A stretch of 64,000 bases of DNA from Qipengyuania marincola (GTDB lineage Bacteria > Pseudomonadota > Alphaproteobacteria > Sphingomonadales > Sphingomonadaceae): contig NZ_JARULC010000002.1 in assembly GCF_029688625.1 (NCBI RefSeq), forward strand, positions 806,001 through 870,000. The letters run 5' to 3'. Positions 35,348 to 44,330 of the stretch are shown here, one piece after another; position 1 is the first letter of the stretch, and every line of letters starts with the position of its first letter. The translations under genes and the position numbers were made by a program. Under the pieces are notes generated by a model, which saw only the letters and a program-made list of their open reading frames with translations, was not told the origin of the DNA and ran no database searches.

Positions 35348-35977
35348 TCAATTCCTCTTCTCGCCGTGTTTGGTTCCCGCATCGTCGTGGCTATCCATGT
35401 GAGCGTCGCGCAGAATCTCGATGCCGCCATAGAGAGCGATGCAAGCTACCGCGATGCCCACAACGAGGTCGGGCCAGTTGGTTCCGGTCAGCATCACAAT
35501 GATGCCGGCGATAATGATCCCGCCATTAGAGATAAAGTCGTTGAAGCTGAAGGTGGTCGCCGCCCGCATATTGACGTCCTTGTTCTCCATCTTCTGCAGC
35601 AGGCGCAGGCAATAGAGATTGACCATCCCCGCGATGAACGCCATCGCCATCATCAATATCCCGCCCGGATCGGACCCTTCCACAAACCGTCGGTAAGCAT
35701 CGAAGATAACCCCAGCAGAGAAGATCAGCAGCATGATGCCGGAGAAACGTGCGGCCCCGCGTTTCCAGGTCCGTGAGCGGGTCAGCGCGAGCAGGCTGAG
35801 CGCATAAACGATGGCATCGGATGAATTATCGAGGCCGTTCGCCAACAGCGCATTAGAATCGGCAAAATACCCGACCGCGAAAAAGCCGATCGCGATGGCC
35901 ACGTTAAGCCACAGGACAACCCACAGGGTCTTGCGCTTTTCAGGCGACCCGACATCGACCTCATGTCCGCCACTCAT
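35348..35977 (-). CDS. Short CDF cation transporter
   Basis: 209 aa with six hydrophobic helices: LWVVLWLNVAIAIGFFAVGY (helix 1), ANGLDNSSDAIVYALSLLA (helix 2, NxxxD), then SFNDFISNGGIIIAGIIV (helix 5). No long cytoplasmic domain; the C-terminus is a short His/Asp tail. It resembles, but is not identical to, the MerR-controlled short CDF at 30-31 kb. Start overlaps the preceding SpoIIAA-like gene by 4 bp, placing it in the czc transcript. Zn, Cd or Co export is inferred. Confidence 0.8.
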   Translation of the reverse strand: MSGGHEVDVGSPEKRKTLWVVLWLNVAIAIGFFAVGYFADSNALLANGLDNSSDAIVYALSLLALTRSRTWKRGAARFSGIMLLIFSAGVIFDAYRRFVEGSDPGGILMMAMAFIAGMVNLYCLRLLQKMENKDVNMRAATTFSFNDFISNGGIIIAGIIVMLTGTNWPDLVVGIAVACIALYGGIEILRDAHMDSHDDAGTKHGEKRN

Positions 35978-36345
35978 GCTGCGTCCTCCTCGGTTTGTAC
36001 CCAGCTTTCCGCATGACTACGCTGTGTTGGCCGGAAGAACTTCATTTCGGTGCGGAAGAGTGAGGATGACAATTTCGTGCCCCACTCTTCCCATTCGCTG
36101 TCGCCGATTATGGCGATCCGGCCGAAACAATCCTTATGCCGGATGTCGAACTTGAGATCGCGCCAGAGACCTCCGAAGTTCCAACCCGAAAAGTCAGGCG
36201 CGAGCTCGATCACCATCGGGACGGTACCGGCCTCGCGCTCTGCGATATGTTCGAATTGGGGAACAAAGCGGTCATAGGCTTCATCCCCCTGCCTGCCTCC
36301 GGCACGTATCCAGAGCAGTCCGTTCTTTTCCTTCAGTGCCAGCAC
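35974..36345 (-). CDS. SpoIIAA/STAS-like protein
   Basis: 123 aa soluble protein of the SpoIIAA-like (PF11964-type) group: YDRFVPQFEHIAEREAGTVP, MVIELAPDFSGWNFGGLW and FGRIAIIGDSEWEEWGTK are characteristic strands and helices of that fold. Proteins of this group bind lipid-like ligands or partners; the role is unknown. It sits 22 bp after czcA and overlaps the following CDF gene, so it is made with the czc system. It appears cytoplasmic, having no signal. Confidence 0.75.
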   Translation of the reverse strand: MLALKEKNGLLWIRAGGRQGDEAYDRFVPQFEHIAEREAGTVPMVIELAPDFSGWNFGGLWRDLKFDIRHKDCFGRIAIIGDSEWEEWGTKLSSSLFRTEMKFFRPTQRSHAESWVQTEEDAA

Positions 36346-36367
36346 CGTATTCTCCTTTCCCGATCGG

Positions 36368-39300
36368 TCATGTGATGTCCTTCAGCTCGCGCTGCTCATC
36401 GCTTGTCACATTGCGCCGCAGCCTGTCCCACCAACGCTGTCGCCAGGTCCGGTCATCTTCTCTGGTCCCGAAAACCAGCTTCAAGATTGCGGGCAAGACG
36501 AAAAGGGTCAGCGCGGTGGCGGTGATCAACCCTCCAATGACGACTGTCGCCAAGGGACGTTGCACTTCCGCGCCGGTCCCGGTCGCAATGGCCATCGGCA
36601 CGAAGCCGAGCGATGCAACGAGCGCGGTCATGAGAACCGGCCTTAGGCGCGCCAATCCACCATCGACGATGGCGTCATCGAGCGCCATGCCCCTGTCGAG
36701 CCGCTGACGGATCGCAGTCACCATCACGAGGCCATTCAAGGTCGCCACACCCGACAGGGCGATAAAGCCTACCGCCGCAGATACCGAGAATGGCATCCCG
36801 CGTAGAGCCAAGGAGAAAATCCCGCCTGCCAGGGCCAACGGGATCGCGCTGAATACGGCGAGCGCCGGCACCCAGCCCCCAACCGCCATGTAAAGCAGCA
36901 AGAGAATGACCGCGAAAGCGATAGGAATGACTATCTGAAGTCTTTCCTGAGCAGCCTGGAGGTTCTGGTATTGACCGCCCCACTCGATAAACGCGGCAGC
37001 GGGCAGTTCGACCTGCGCCGCAACCCTTTCCTGGGCCTCTTCTACAAAAGACCCGAGGTCGCGTTCTCGCACGTTGGACGAAACGATCACCAGTCTGCGT
37101 CCCTGTTCCCGGCGAACCTCCGCGAGACCATCCACCACACGGAACTCGGCAACCGAGCGTAGCGGTATGGTTGCCCCGTTCGGGAGCAGCACCGGCAAAG
37201 CACCGAGCTGGTCGAAATCGTCGCGGGTCGCGTCCGACAACCGCACAACCACATCGAAGCGGCGATCGCCTTCGAAAACGAGGCCCGCAGGCCGACCGCC
37301 CAGTGCGATCGCCACCGATTGCGCAACGTCTTCGACCTTCAGCCCGTAACGGGCAATCGCTGGCCGATCGAAGGCAATATCGAGGGTGGGGAACCCGGTC
37401 ACTTGCTGGACCTTGACGTCCGCGGCGCCGTCGACATTGCGCAGCACGCCCGCAACCTCGTTCGCCGCCGAGGTCATGGCGCTGAGATCGTCTCCGTAGA
37501 TCTTGACGGCAACATCTCCGCGAACGCCTGCGATCAATTCGTTGAACCGCAATTCGATCGGTTGGCTGAACTCGTAAAGGTTGCCGACGAGACTGCTGAG
37601 GGCGCTCTCCATTTGCGCGACCAACTCGTCCTTGGCGAGGTCGGGATCGGGCCATTCCTCACGGGGTTTGAGGATCACGTACGCATCGGAAGCGTTCGGC
37701 GGCATCGGGTCACTGGCCACTTCCGCCGTGCCCGTCCGCGAAAAGACAAGCTCGACTTGCGGAAATTGCTCGAGCCGGTCCTCTACCCGCCTTTGCATCG
37801 CGAGCGAACGTTCGAGCGATGTCGAAGGAATACGCAGCGATTGCACGGCGATGTCGCGCTCGTCCAATTGCGGTGTGAACTCGCTCCCGAGGAAGCTGAA
37901 CACGAAGGCCGCAAAGGCGAAGATGCCGACGCCCATGCCGATGACCGGCCAGGGGCGGGTGATCGCCTTGCGGACCAGCGGTCCGTATCGCTCCTTGGCG
38001 ATCCGGATCGGCTTGACCTCCTTTTCCGTCAGCTTCTTGTTGAGCAGGATGGCGATCATTGCCGGGACGAAGGTCAGCGACAACACGAACGCCGAGGCGA
38101 GCGCGAGCATGACCGTGATCGCCATGGGTGAAAAGGTTTTGCCTTCGACGCCGGTAAAGGTGAGAAGCGGTGCGAAGACGAGAAGAATGATCGCCTGGCC
38201 GTACACGGTTGGCTTGATCATTTCCTGCGCGGCAAGCCGCGTTTCCGTCAACCTCTCACCAAGTGTAAGAAGTCGGCCCTCGTGTTCCTGTCGAGCCGCG
38301 AGCCTCGCGACGCTGTTCTCGACGATGATGACGGCACCATCGACGATCAGGCCGAAGTCCAGCGCACCCAGGCTCATGAGATTGCCCGAAACGCCGAGCC
38401 GGTTCATTCCGATCGATGCCATCAGCATGGAAAAGGGGATGACCAGCGCCGCGATGATCGCTGCCCGGATGTTGCCCAGCAGCAAGAACAGGATCGCAAT
38501 GACCAGAAGCGCGCCCTCGACAAGGTTCTTCTCGACGGTCGCGATCGTCGCATCGACCAGGGAAGACCGGTTGTAGACGATCTCCGCGACAATTCCTTCC
38601 GGCAGGGAGCTGCGGACTTCCTCAAGCCGTTCGGCCGCCTGGGCCGAAACGGTGCGGCTGTTCTCGCCCGCGCGCATGAGCACGGTCCCCACGACTGCTT
38701 CATCGCCATTCAGCGACGCCGCGCCCGTTCGCAGGTCGCCGCCGATACTGACCGTGGCGATATCGCCCACGCGAATGGGGACTCCCTCGCGGGTGGAAAC
38801 GACCGCCTGCTCGATATCCTCGACGCTGCCGAGGCGCGCATCGACCCGGGCGAGGAGCGCTTCACCGGCCCGCTCGACGAAATTGGCCCCTTCGGCGAGA
38901 TTGGCCGCTTCCAGCGCGTCGATCACCTCGTCGAACGACAAACCGTAACCGGTCAATCGTGCGGGATCGGGTTGGACGAGATATTGCTTTTCGAAGCCGC
39001 CGATGGAGTCGACACCTGCCACACCGTCGACCGACCGCATGAGCGGTGCAACCACCCAGTCCTGAATGGTTCGCAGATAGGCAGCCTTGGCAACATCGCT
39101 GTCGAGCCGGTCGCCACGTTCGGTCACGAAGCTCCCGTCGGACTGCCATCCGACCGCTCCGCCCCGCGGCGCTTCCTTGCCGTCAGGATATTCGTACTCG
39201 ATGGTATACATGAGCACTTCGCCCAAGCCGGTCGAGATGGGTCCCATCACCGGTTCGGCACCCTCGGGCAGCGAAGCGCTTATGGGCGTCAGCCGTTCGT

Positions 39301-39679
39301 TGACCTGCTGACGCGCGAAATAGATGTCGGTCCCTTCCTCGAAAATCGCGGTCACCTGGCTGAACCCGTTGCGCGATATCGAGCGTGTCATTTCCAGACC
39401 CTCGATGCCAGCAAGCCCGGTTTCGACAGGATAGGTGACCTGCGTCTCGACTTGCGAGGGCGAAAGGGCTGGTGCCTCGGTGTTGATCTGCACCTGTACG
39501 TTGGTGATATCGGGCACAGCATCGATGGGCAGGCGGAGCAAATTCACCACGCCAAAGATTGCCACACCGAGGGTCAGCACGACCATCGCCCAGCGAAAGC
39601 GCACGGCGACGTCGAGGATCATGCCGATCAGGCCATGGCGGTGGGGGCGATCCGCGTCCTGCATGTGATCAGTGTCCAT
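36368..39679 (-). CDS. czcA: Heavy-metal RND efflux pump, CzcA family
   Basis: 1103 aa, 12-helix HME-RND protein. Helix 4 carries DFGLIVDGAVIIVENSVAR, the DFG..DGA signature of the Co/Zn/Cd (Czc/Cnr) branch, in contrast to the CusA-type pump at 20-23 kb. PIDAVPDITNVQVQINTEAP and ILFLLLGNIRAAIIAALVIP are further family stretches. The N-terminus has an extra Asp/His-rich arm (MDTDHMQDADRPHRHG). It begins 11 bp inside czcB with AAGGAGG upstream. It exports Zn, Co or Cd, driven by protons, with czcB and czcC. Confidence 0.95.
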   Translation of the reverse strand: MDTDHMQDADRPHRHGLIGMILDVAVRFRWAMVVLTLGVAIFGVVNLLRLPIDAVPDITNVQVQINTEAPALSPSQVETQVTYPVETGLAGIEGLEMTRSISRNGFSQVTAIFEEGTDIYFARQQVNERLTPISASLPEGAEPVMGPISTGLGEVLMYTIEYEYPDGKEAPRGGAVGWQSDGSFVTERGDRLDSDVAKAAYLRTIQDWVVAPLMRSVDGVAGVDSIGGFEKQYLVQPDPARLTGYGLSFDEVIDALEAANLAEGANFVERAGEALLARVDARLGSVEDIEQAVVSTREGVPIRVGDIATVSIGGDLRTGAASLNGDEAVVGTVLMRAGENSRTVSAQAAERLEEVRSSLPEGIVAEIVYNRSSLVDATIATVEKNLVEGALLVIAILFLLLGNIRAAIIAALVIPFSMLMASIGMNRLGVSGNLMSLGALDFGLIVDGAVIIVENSVARLAARQEHEGRLLTLGERLTETRLAAQEMIKPTVYGQAIILLVFAPLLTFTGVEGKTFSPMAITVMLALASAFVLSLTFVPAMIAILLNKKLTEKEVKPIRIAKERYGPLVRKAITRPWPVIGMGVGIFAFAAFVFSFLGSEFTPQLDERDIAVQSLRIPSTSLERSLAMQRRVEDRLEQFPQVELVFSRTGTAEVASDPMPPNASDAYVILKPREEWPDPDLAKDELVAQMESALSSLVGNLYEFSQPIELRFNELIAGVRGDVAVKIYGDDLSAMTSAANEVAGVLRNVDGAADVKVQQVTGFPTLDIAFDRPAIARYGLKVEDVAQSVAIALGGRPAGLVFEGDRRFDVVVRLSDATRDDFDQLGALPVLLPNGATIPLRSVAEFRVVDGLAEVRREQGRRLVIVSSNVRERDLGSFVEEAQERVAAQVELPAAAFIEWGGQYQNLQAAQERLQIVIPIAFAVILLLLYMAVGGWVPALAVFSAIPLALAGGIFSLALRGMPFSVSAAVGFIALSGVATLNGLVMVTAIRQRLDRGMALDDAIVDGGLARLRPVLMTALVASLGFVPMAIATGTGAEVQRPLATVVIGGLITATALTLFVLPAILKLVFGTREDDRTWRQRWWDRLRRNVTSDEQRELKDIT

Positions 39680-40817
39680 GCTCGGCCTCCTCCTTCTCGA
39701 GTTCAGCCTTCAGCAAGAAGGCGTTGGCGGTGGCTATCCGCCAATTTGCTTCGAGACCGGACTCGATGACCACCCGTCCTCCCGAACGCGCACCGGTGAC
39801 CACTCGACGGGTTTGAAACCCGCGGCGCGTGCGAACGAAGACCACCTCTGCGCCATCGATTGTCTGGACGGCACTTTCCGGCACCGACATGCGGCCGGTA
39901 TCGACCTCACCCGAGGGGCGGATACGTGCCTGCAAGAACGCACCGGGTTGCAGGCCGGGGATCGGCCTTGCCAGCGACAGGACCGCCGTAGCGCTGCGGC
40001 TTTCGGGATCGAGCGAGGGAGTGACGGATCGCACGCGCGCACCCACTTCCCGGTTGTCCGCGATTTCCAGCGTGGCCTCGTCGCCAGGCTGGATGCGGCT
40101 TGCTTCAGCCGACGGGAGGGCAACCTCGACCTGCATGCCGCTCGGGTTCACGACCTGGTAGAGTTCTTCTCCGGCCTCGACGAAGGACCCGAGAACGATA
40201 GGCGCCGAGGTCACTCGGCCCGCGAGCGGGCTCGTAACCGCGAGGGAGCGCCCGTCGCCGCTAACACCCGCCGCCGAGACTGCCGCTTGGGCACGCGCAA
40301 GTTCCGATTGAGCAACCTGCAGATTGGCTCGGGCGGCCTCGAGATCCTGCCGCGCGGTGACATTGGCTTCGAAAAGGCGGCGCTCTCGATCGTAGGCAGC
40401 AGACAATTCGTTGACCCGCGCGCCCGCTGCGCTGAGTTGCGCCGCAAGAGCAGCGGCGTCGGCGCTCTCGATGCGGGCAATCGTCTCTCCCTGCCTCACG
40501 TAATCACCCAGCGTTTTGCCGACACTGCGGACTACGCCCGCTGCGCGGGCATCGATGCGGGCACTTGCCGTCGGGCTTGCCGCGACGGTGGCCGGAAAGA
40601 CCAGCTCGACTGCCGATCCCTGACCGACGGTTTCGACCTCTATCTGGGACGCTTCGATTTGTTCGGCGCCAAGCAGGACAAGCCCTTCGGGAAGCTCGGC
40701 CTCCTCGCTCGTTTCCTCAATGTGCTGGTCGGCACTGCCACTTGGCCACAGCATAAACACTGCAGCGGCGATTGAAACGATCACGCCGATAAAAACGGCC
40801 AGACGTCTACGGTTCAT
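39669..40817 (-). CDS. czcB: RND periplasmic adaptor, CzcB family
   Basis: 382 aa from ATG 40817, which has GAGG 9 bp upstream; ATG 40832 would add five residues. One membrane anchor near 5-22, then the lipoyl/barrel-sandwich halves (TASARIDARAAGVVRSVGK, LAVTSPLAGRVTSAP) around a helical hairpin (SAAGARVNELSAAYDRERR), and the beta-barrel (VRSVTPSLDPESRSATAVL). The C-terminus ends with Glu/His residues (EEAEHGH). It bridges CzcA and CzcC in the periplasm. Confidence 0.92.
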   Translation of the reverse strand: MNRRRLAVFIGVIVSIAAAVFMLWPSGSADQHIEETSEEAELPEGLVLLGAEQIEASQIEVETVGQGSAVELVFPATVAASPTASARIDARAAGVVRSVGKTLGDYVRQGETIARIESADAAALAAQLSAAGARVNELSAAYDRERRLFEANVTARQDLEAARANLQVAQSELARAQAAVSAAGVSGDGRSLAVTSPLAGRVTSAPIVLGSFVEAGEELYQVVNPSGMQVEVALPSAEASRIQPGDEATLEIADNREVGARVRSVTPSLDPESRSATAVLSLARPIPGLQPGAFLQARIRPSGEVDTGRMSVPESAVQTIDGAEVVFVRTRRGFQTRRVVTGARSGGRVVIESGLEANWRIATANAFLLKAELEKEEAEHGH

Positions 40818-40828
40818 TTGGAAATACC

Positions 40829-42082
40829 TCATTGTGCGCCGAGCCAGATCAGCGTCGCCGCCAGGCGGCCACGATCTTCCTGGGCTTGAATCAATGCTTC
40901 ACGGATGGTGTCGCGCGCTTCGGCCGCAGCCAGAACTTCGATCAGCGGAAATCTGCCGTTGCGGTAGCCAATCCGAACGAGGCGCAAGGCTTCCTCGGCT
41001 TGGGGCAAGGACGTCTCCGCGAGGGTCTCGACCCGCGCTTCGGCTGCCAGAAATTGTCCGCGAGCCTGCGTGACTTCGAGTTCGAAATCGGTGCGGGCAA
41101 TCGCCTCCCGTGCCGTCGCGGCGCGAAGCCGCGCCTCGGCAGCAGCGATGTTTCCTTGGTTGCGATTACTGAACGGAAACGGGATCGAAACGCCTACGAG
41201 GAACGCCTGGTCTCTGCTTTCCTCGAACCGTCGGACACCGGCGGATATCGCCGGATCCGGAATGCCTAAAGAGCGTTCCCGGGCGATCGCGGCATCTGCA
41301 GCCTCGCGTTCGGCACGGGCGACCTGAAGACGTAAGGCCGAAGGCGAGGCGAGCAGCGTCGCCGGAGGTTCGATCTCGGGGAACACCGAAGGCACGTCCG
41401 TAGCAGGTGTTGCCTCGCCCCAAAGCGCGGCGAGCGCAGTCCTCGCCGCACTGTCGGCGGCCAGGGCCGCTTCAAGCTCCGCGAGCGCCTCCGCAAGTGC
41501 CGCTTCGGCACGAAGCGAGCGCAGGGGAGGCTCCCGTCCGACATCGACCAGTACGCCTGCGATCCTGGCAAGCTCGCGATTGCGCTCGACTATGTCCCGC
41601 GCGAGTTCCAATCGGGCTGCCGCGGAGACGGCTTCGACATAGCGTTCGCGTACCGATCGCCCTAGCTGAGCAACCGAGAGCGCTCCTGAAAGGGCCGCGA
41701 CGCGCGCTTCCGCCTGGGCGGCGCGGACGCGCGCTCCCCGTTTGCCGCCCAATTCGAGCCGCTGGCTCAGGGACAAAGTGTACTCGGTGGCCTGCAATCC
41801 CGAAAATGCGCCGCTTCCGGCAATGTTTTCGGCTTCGAAAGCAATTTCGGGGTTGGGCCGCAGCCGCGCCTGGTCGACCAGGGCCCGCGCCGCGTCGGCT
41901 TCGGCCCGCGGTCCGATCAGGCGCGGATTTTCTGGGGGCTCATCTGCGCTGTCGACGATGCCCGCACGAGCGAGCGCAGCTTCGAGCGTCAGAAGCTCAC
42001 GCTCCTGCGCCGCCACGGTCGTGGCTTGAGCGGCGAGGAACAGCCCTCCAAGGAGGACCCCTCGCCAATGAATGGCTGACAT
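40829..42082 (-). CDS. czcC: Outer-membrane efflux protein, CzcC family
   Basis: 417 aa. Signal peptide (LLGGLFLAAQATTVAAQ, cleavage near 25), then two OEP repeats, with LSLSQRLELGGKRGARVRAA in the first and VGVSIPFPFSNRNQGNIAAA in the second, both standard for CzcC proteins. ATG 42082 fits the signal peptide best; reading could be extended to 42127 without a better ribosome site. Forms the outer-membrane channel of the pump. The stop lies next to the czcB start. Confidence 0.9.
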   Translation of the reverse strand: MSAIHWRGVLLGGLFLAAQATTVAAQERELLTLEAALARAGIVDSADEPPENPRLIGPRAEADAARALVDQARLRPNPEIAFEAENIAGSGAFSGLQATEYTLSLSQRLELGGKRGARVRAAQAEARVAALSGALSVAQLGRSVRERYVEAVSAAARLELARDIVERNRELARIAGVLVDVGREPPLRSLRAEAALAEALAELEAALAADSAARTALAALWGEATPATDVPSVFPEIEPPATLLASPSALRLQVARAEREAADAAIARERSLGIPDPAISAGVRRFEESRDQAFLVGVSIPFPFSNRNQGNIAAAEARLRAATAREAIARTDFELEVTQARGQFLAAEARVETLAETSLPQAEEALRLVRIGYRNGRFPLIEVLAAAEARDTIREALIQAQEDRGRLAATLIWLGAQ

Positions 42083-42145
42083 TTTTCGAAAATTCCTCTG
42101 CTGACGATCCGAACTGCGCTGCGGCATGCAGCGCGGTGACGGTCG

Positions 42146-42520
42146 TCAGGCGCGAGGGGGGCGCTTCAGTCGGTCGGCAATTTCGGAAGCGAGCGCTTCG
42201 GCGGGAGGCGCATCGGGAACCACGACCAAGTGAGGGACCGAATTCTTCTGCACGGTGCCGGCAAAGCTCGCCCCGTGATGGCAATGGCCGTGTCCACACA
42301 CGCCGTGTTGCTCGGCCGGCGCATCCGGATCGCCCGGCACTTCATCGGCGGCTGCGGATGACGCAGACGCGCTATCGAGCGAAGCCAGAACGGGCGTGCT
42401 TCCGGGCGCCACTTCGGCACCGCAAGCAGCAGCATCCGCCGCCGTCACGAACACCATCGCGACCAGCATGAGCAGGACGACGAAAGGGTGCAGGACAAGG
42501 CGACGATAGCTTGTAGTCAT
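42146..42520 (-). CDS. CzcI-like exported His/Cys protein
   Basis: 124 aa. Signal peptide (VVLLMLVAMVFVTAADAAA), mature part with a His/Cys cluster HGVCGHGHCHHG at ~75-86 and an acidic linker. First gene of the czc operon, as czcI often is, and probably a periplasmic metal buffer or regulator. ATG 42520 lies 12 bp after GGAG. A dyad at 42595-42620 precedes it. Confidence 0.7.
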   Translation of the reverse strand: MTTSYRRLVLHPFVVLLMLVAMVFVTAADAAACGAEVAPGSTPVLASLDSASASSAAADEVPGDPDAPAEQHGVCGHGHCHHGASFAGTVQKNSVPHLVVVPDAPPAEALASEIADRLKRPPRA

Positions 42521-42594
42521 GGATTCCAACGGCTCCTAGCAAACCGCATCAAGATTGCAAGTTCCGTAACACGATGAAGTATAAGTCTTTTGTT

Positions 42595-42620
42595 ACAGTA
42601 TAACAGTCCTCGAATACTGT
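42595..42620. promoter_or_regulatory. Inverted repeat upstream of the czc operon
   Basis: ACAGTAT (42595-42601) and ATACTGT (42614-42620) form a dyad in an otherwise AT-rich 120-bp stretch; a further ACAGT lies between. It is a candidate operator for the czc genes. The protein that binds it is not encoded nearby in an obvious way. Confidence 0.5.
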
Positions 42621-42643
42621 TTCGGTCTTTTAGAACGGCGCGA

Positions 42644-43597
42644 TCAGGCCGCGCGAAGCTCGGGATGCGGATGCTCGCAGCGATGAACTTCGATCGTGAC
42701 GTGCACATATTCTGCATGCTCTGAAAGTCGGCTGGCATAATTGTCGGGCGCGAGCGGATCATCGGCGATGAGCGAGGCGATGACTGCATACTTGCCAGGA
42801 CCGATCCGCCAGATGTGCAGATCGCCGATCGCGGCGTCCCGGTCCTCGAGCGCCTCGCGCACCTCTGTGTACCGTTCAGAGGCCGCTTCGGCGTCGACAA
42901 GCACGGCAGCGGTATCGCGCAGCAGTGACCATGACCAGCGCCCGATCACGAAAGCACCCACCAGCCCCATTGCCGCGTCCATCCATGCCCAGCCGAGGTA
43001 CATGCCGGCGAGAAGGGCCACGATAGCCAGGACGGAGGTCAGGGCATCGGCAAGCACGTGGAAATAGGCGGAGCGCAGATTGTTATCGGCATACGCATGG
43101 TCGTGGTGATGATGATGGTCGTGATCATGCCCATGGTGATGATCGGCACCAAGCAGCCAGGCACTCGCGAGGTTCACCACGAGGCCGAGCACGGCGATCC
43201 AGATAGCCTCGGTATAGGCAATCGTGAGCGGACTGACGAACCTTTGAGCCGATTCAACCGCGATCCCGATTGCGAAGATGGCGAGGACAAGCGCGCTCGC
43301 GAAGCCGGCGAGGTCGCCCACCTTGCCGGTACCGAATGTGAAACGCGGGTTGTTCGCATGGCGCTTGGCAAACCAGTAGGCGAAGGCCGCGACGCCCAAG
43401 GCACCTGCATGGGTCGCCATGTGGATACCATCGGCGAGAAGCGCCATCGATCCAGTCCACAGCCCCGCAACAATTTCGATCACCATCATCGCGGCGGTCA
43501 ACGCGACAACATAGCGCGTGCGCTGCTCATGCGCGTCGTGCGAAGCGCTCAGAAAGTTGTGATCATGGGCGAGCGGTTTAGAGTCGGCGTGGTGCAT
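42644..43597 (-). CDS. dmeF: CDF transporter DmeF
   Basis: 317 aa. Six helices, His-rich loop at 153-167 (HHHGHDHDHHHHHDH), helix 2 with ALLADGIHMATHAGAL (His 59, His 63), helix 5 with FHVLADALTSVLAI, and a C-terminal cytoplasmic domain with DLHIWRIGPGKYAVIASL. The two-His helix 2 pattern and the fused first segment ARHDHNFL/DAHEQRTRYV style are those of DmeF, which exports Co(II) and Ni(II). Complete in length. It lies upstream of and co-directional with the czc operon, but the intervening dyad suggests separate control. Confidence 0.88.
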   Translation of the reverse strand: MHHADSKPLAHDHNFLSASHDAHEQRTRYVVALTAAMMVIEIVAGLWTGSMALLADGIHMATHAGALGVAAFAYWFAKRHANNPRFTFGTGKVGDLAGFASALVLAIFAIGIAVESAQRFVSPLTIAYTEAIWIAVLGLVVNLASAWLLGADHHHGHDHDHHHHHDHAYADNNLRSAYFHVLADALTSVLAIVALLAGMYLGWAWMDAAMGLVGAFVIGRWSWSLLRDTAAVLVDAEAASERYTEVREALEDRDAAIGDLHIWRIGPGKYAVIASLIADDPLAPDNYASRLSEHAEYVHVTIEVHRCEHPHPELRAA

Positions 43598-43869
43598 GCG
43601 AGGCTGATAATCGGTATTACGGAAGGGCGAAACCTGAATGGAGCTTTCGACTCCGAGACCGAGGTGAATTTCGGACCTAGTAATTCCTTCCCGTCAGTCA
43701 GACCGAGAATCTGGTATTGCGAAAAGTAGGACCTCACTTCTCGCGATATCCGCTGCATTTACTCTCAATCCTACCTGTGCGATGAGCGTCAGCGTTTGAA
43801 AATCAACAAGATACGACAGGTATCCTATCGGTCCGATTCTGTTCATCCCGGGAAGGTCACAAGCTGGCC

Positions 43870-44330
43870 ATGAATGCAAAAGTCATCACGAATTTCCAGC
43901 TTGGCAGCCGCGAATCCTCCTCGGCGCCGGATGTCTTGCCCTTGGCTACAGAGCATGCGCTGCAATCCGCCGGAGCTGCTTTCCATGCGCTCGCCGACAC
44001 CATGCCGCAGATGGTTTGGTCGACTCTTCCCGACGGCTCCCACGATTATTACAATGCGCGCTGGTATGAATTCTCGGGTGTCCCTGTCGGATCAACCGAC
44101 GGCGAAGGATGGGCCGGGATGTTTCATGAGGATGACCAGGCCGATGCATGGAATAAATGGAACCACAGCCTCGCTACCGGCGAACCGTACGAGGTTGAAT
44201 ATCGCCTGAGGCATCACAGCGGTGATTATCGCTGGATGATCGGTCGTGCGCTGCCGATCCTCAACGAGCAGGGTGAGATACAGCGCTGGATCGGCACTTG
44301 TACGGATATCGACGAGCAGAAGCGCACCGC
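43870..44330 (+). pseudogene. PAS-domain protein, 5' part only
   Basis: Starts at ATG 43870 after 272 bp of non-coding sequence. Residues ~36-152 form a PAS_3-type sensor domain (HALADTMPQMVWSTLPDGS, WYEFSGVPVGSTDGEGW, EYRLRHHSGDYRWMIGRALP, RWIGTCTDIDEQKR). Such domains normally precede a histidine kinase (often HWE type). Here, right after DEQKR, the sequence switches to TonB-receptor coding in another frame and the PAS frame ends in 17 unrelated residues. So the output half was removed by a deletion. Confidence 0.75.
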
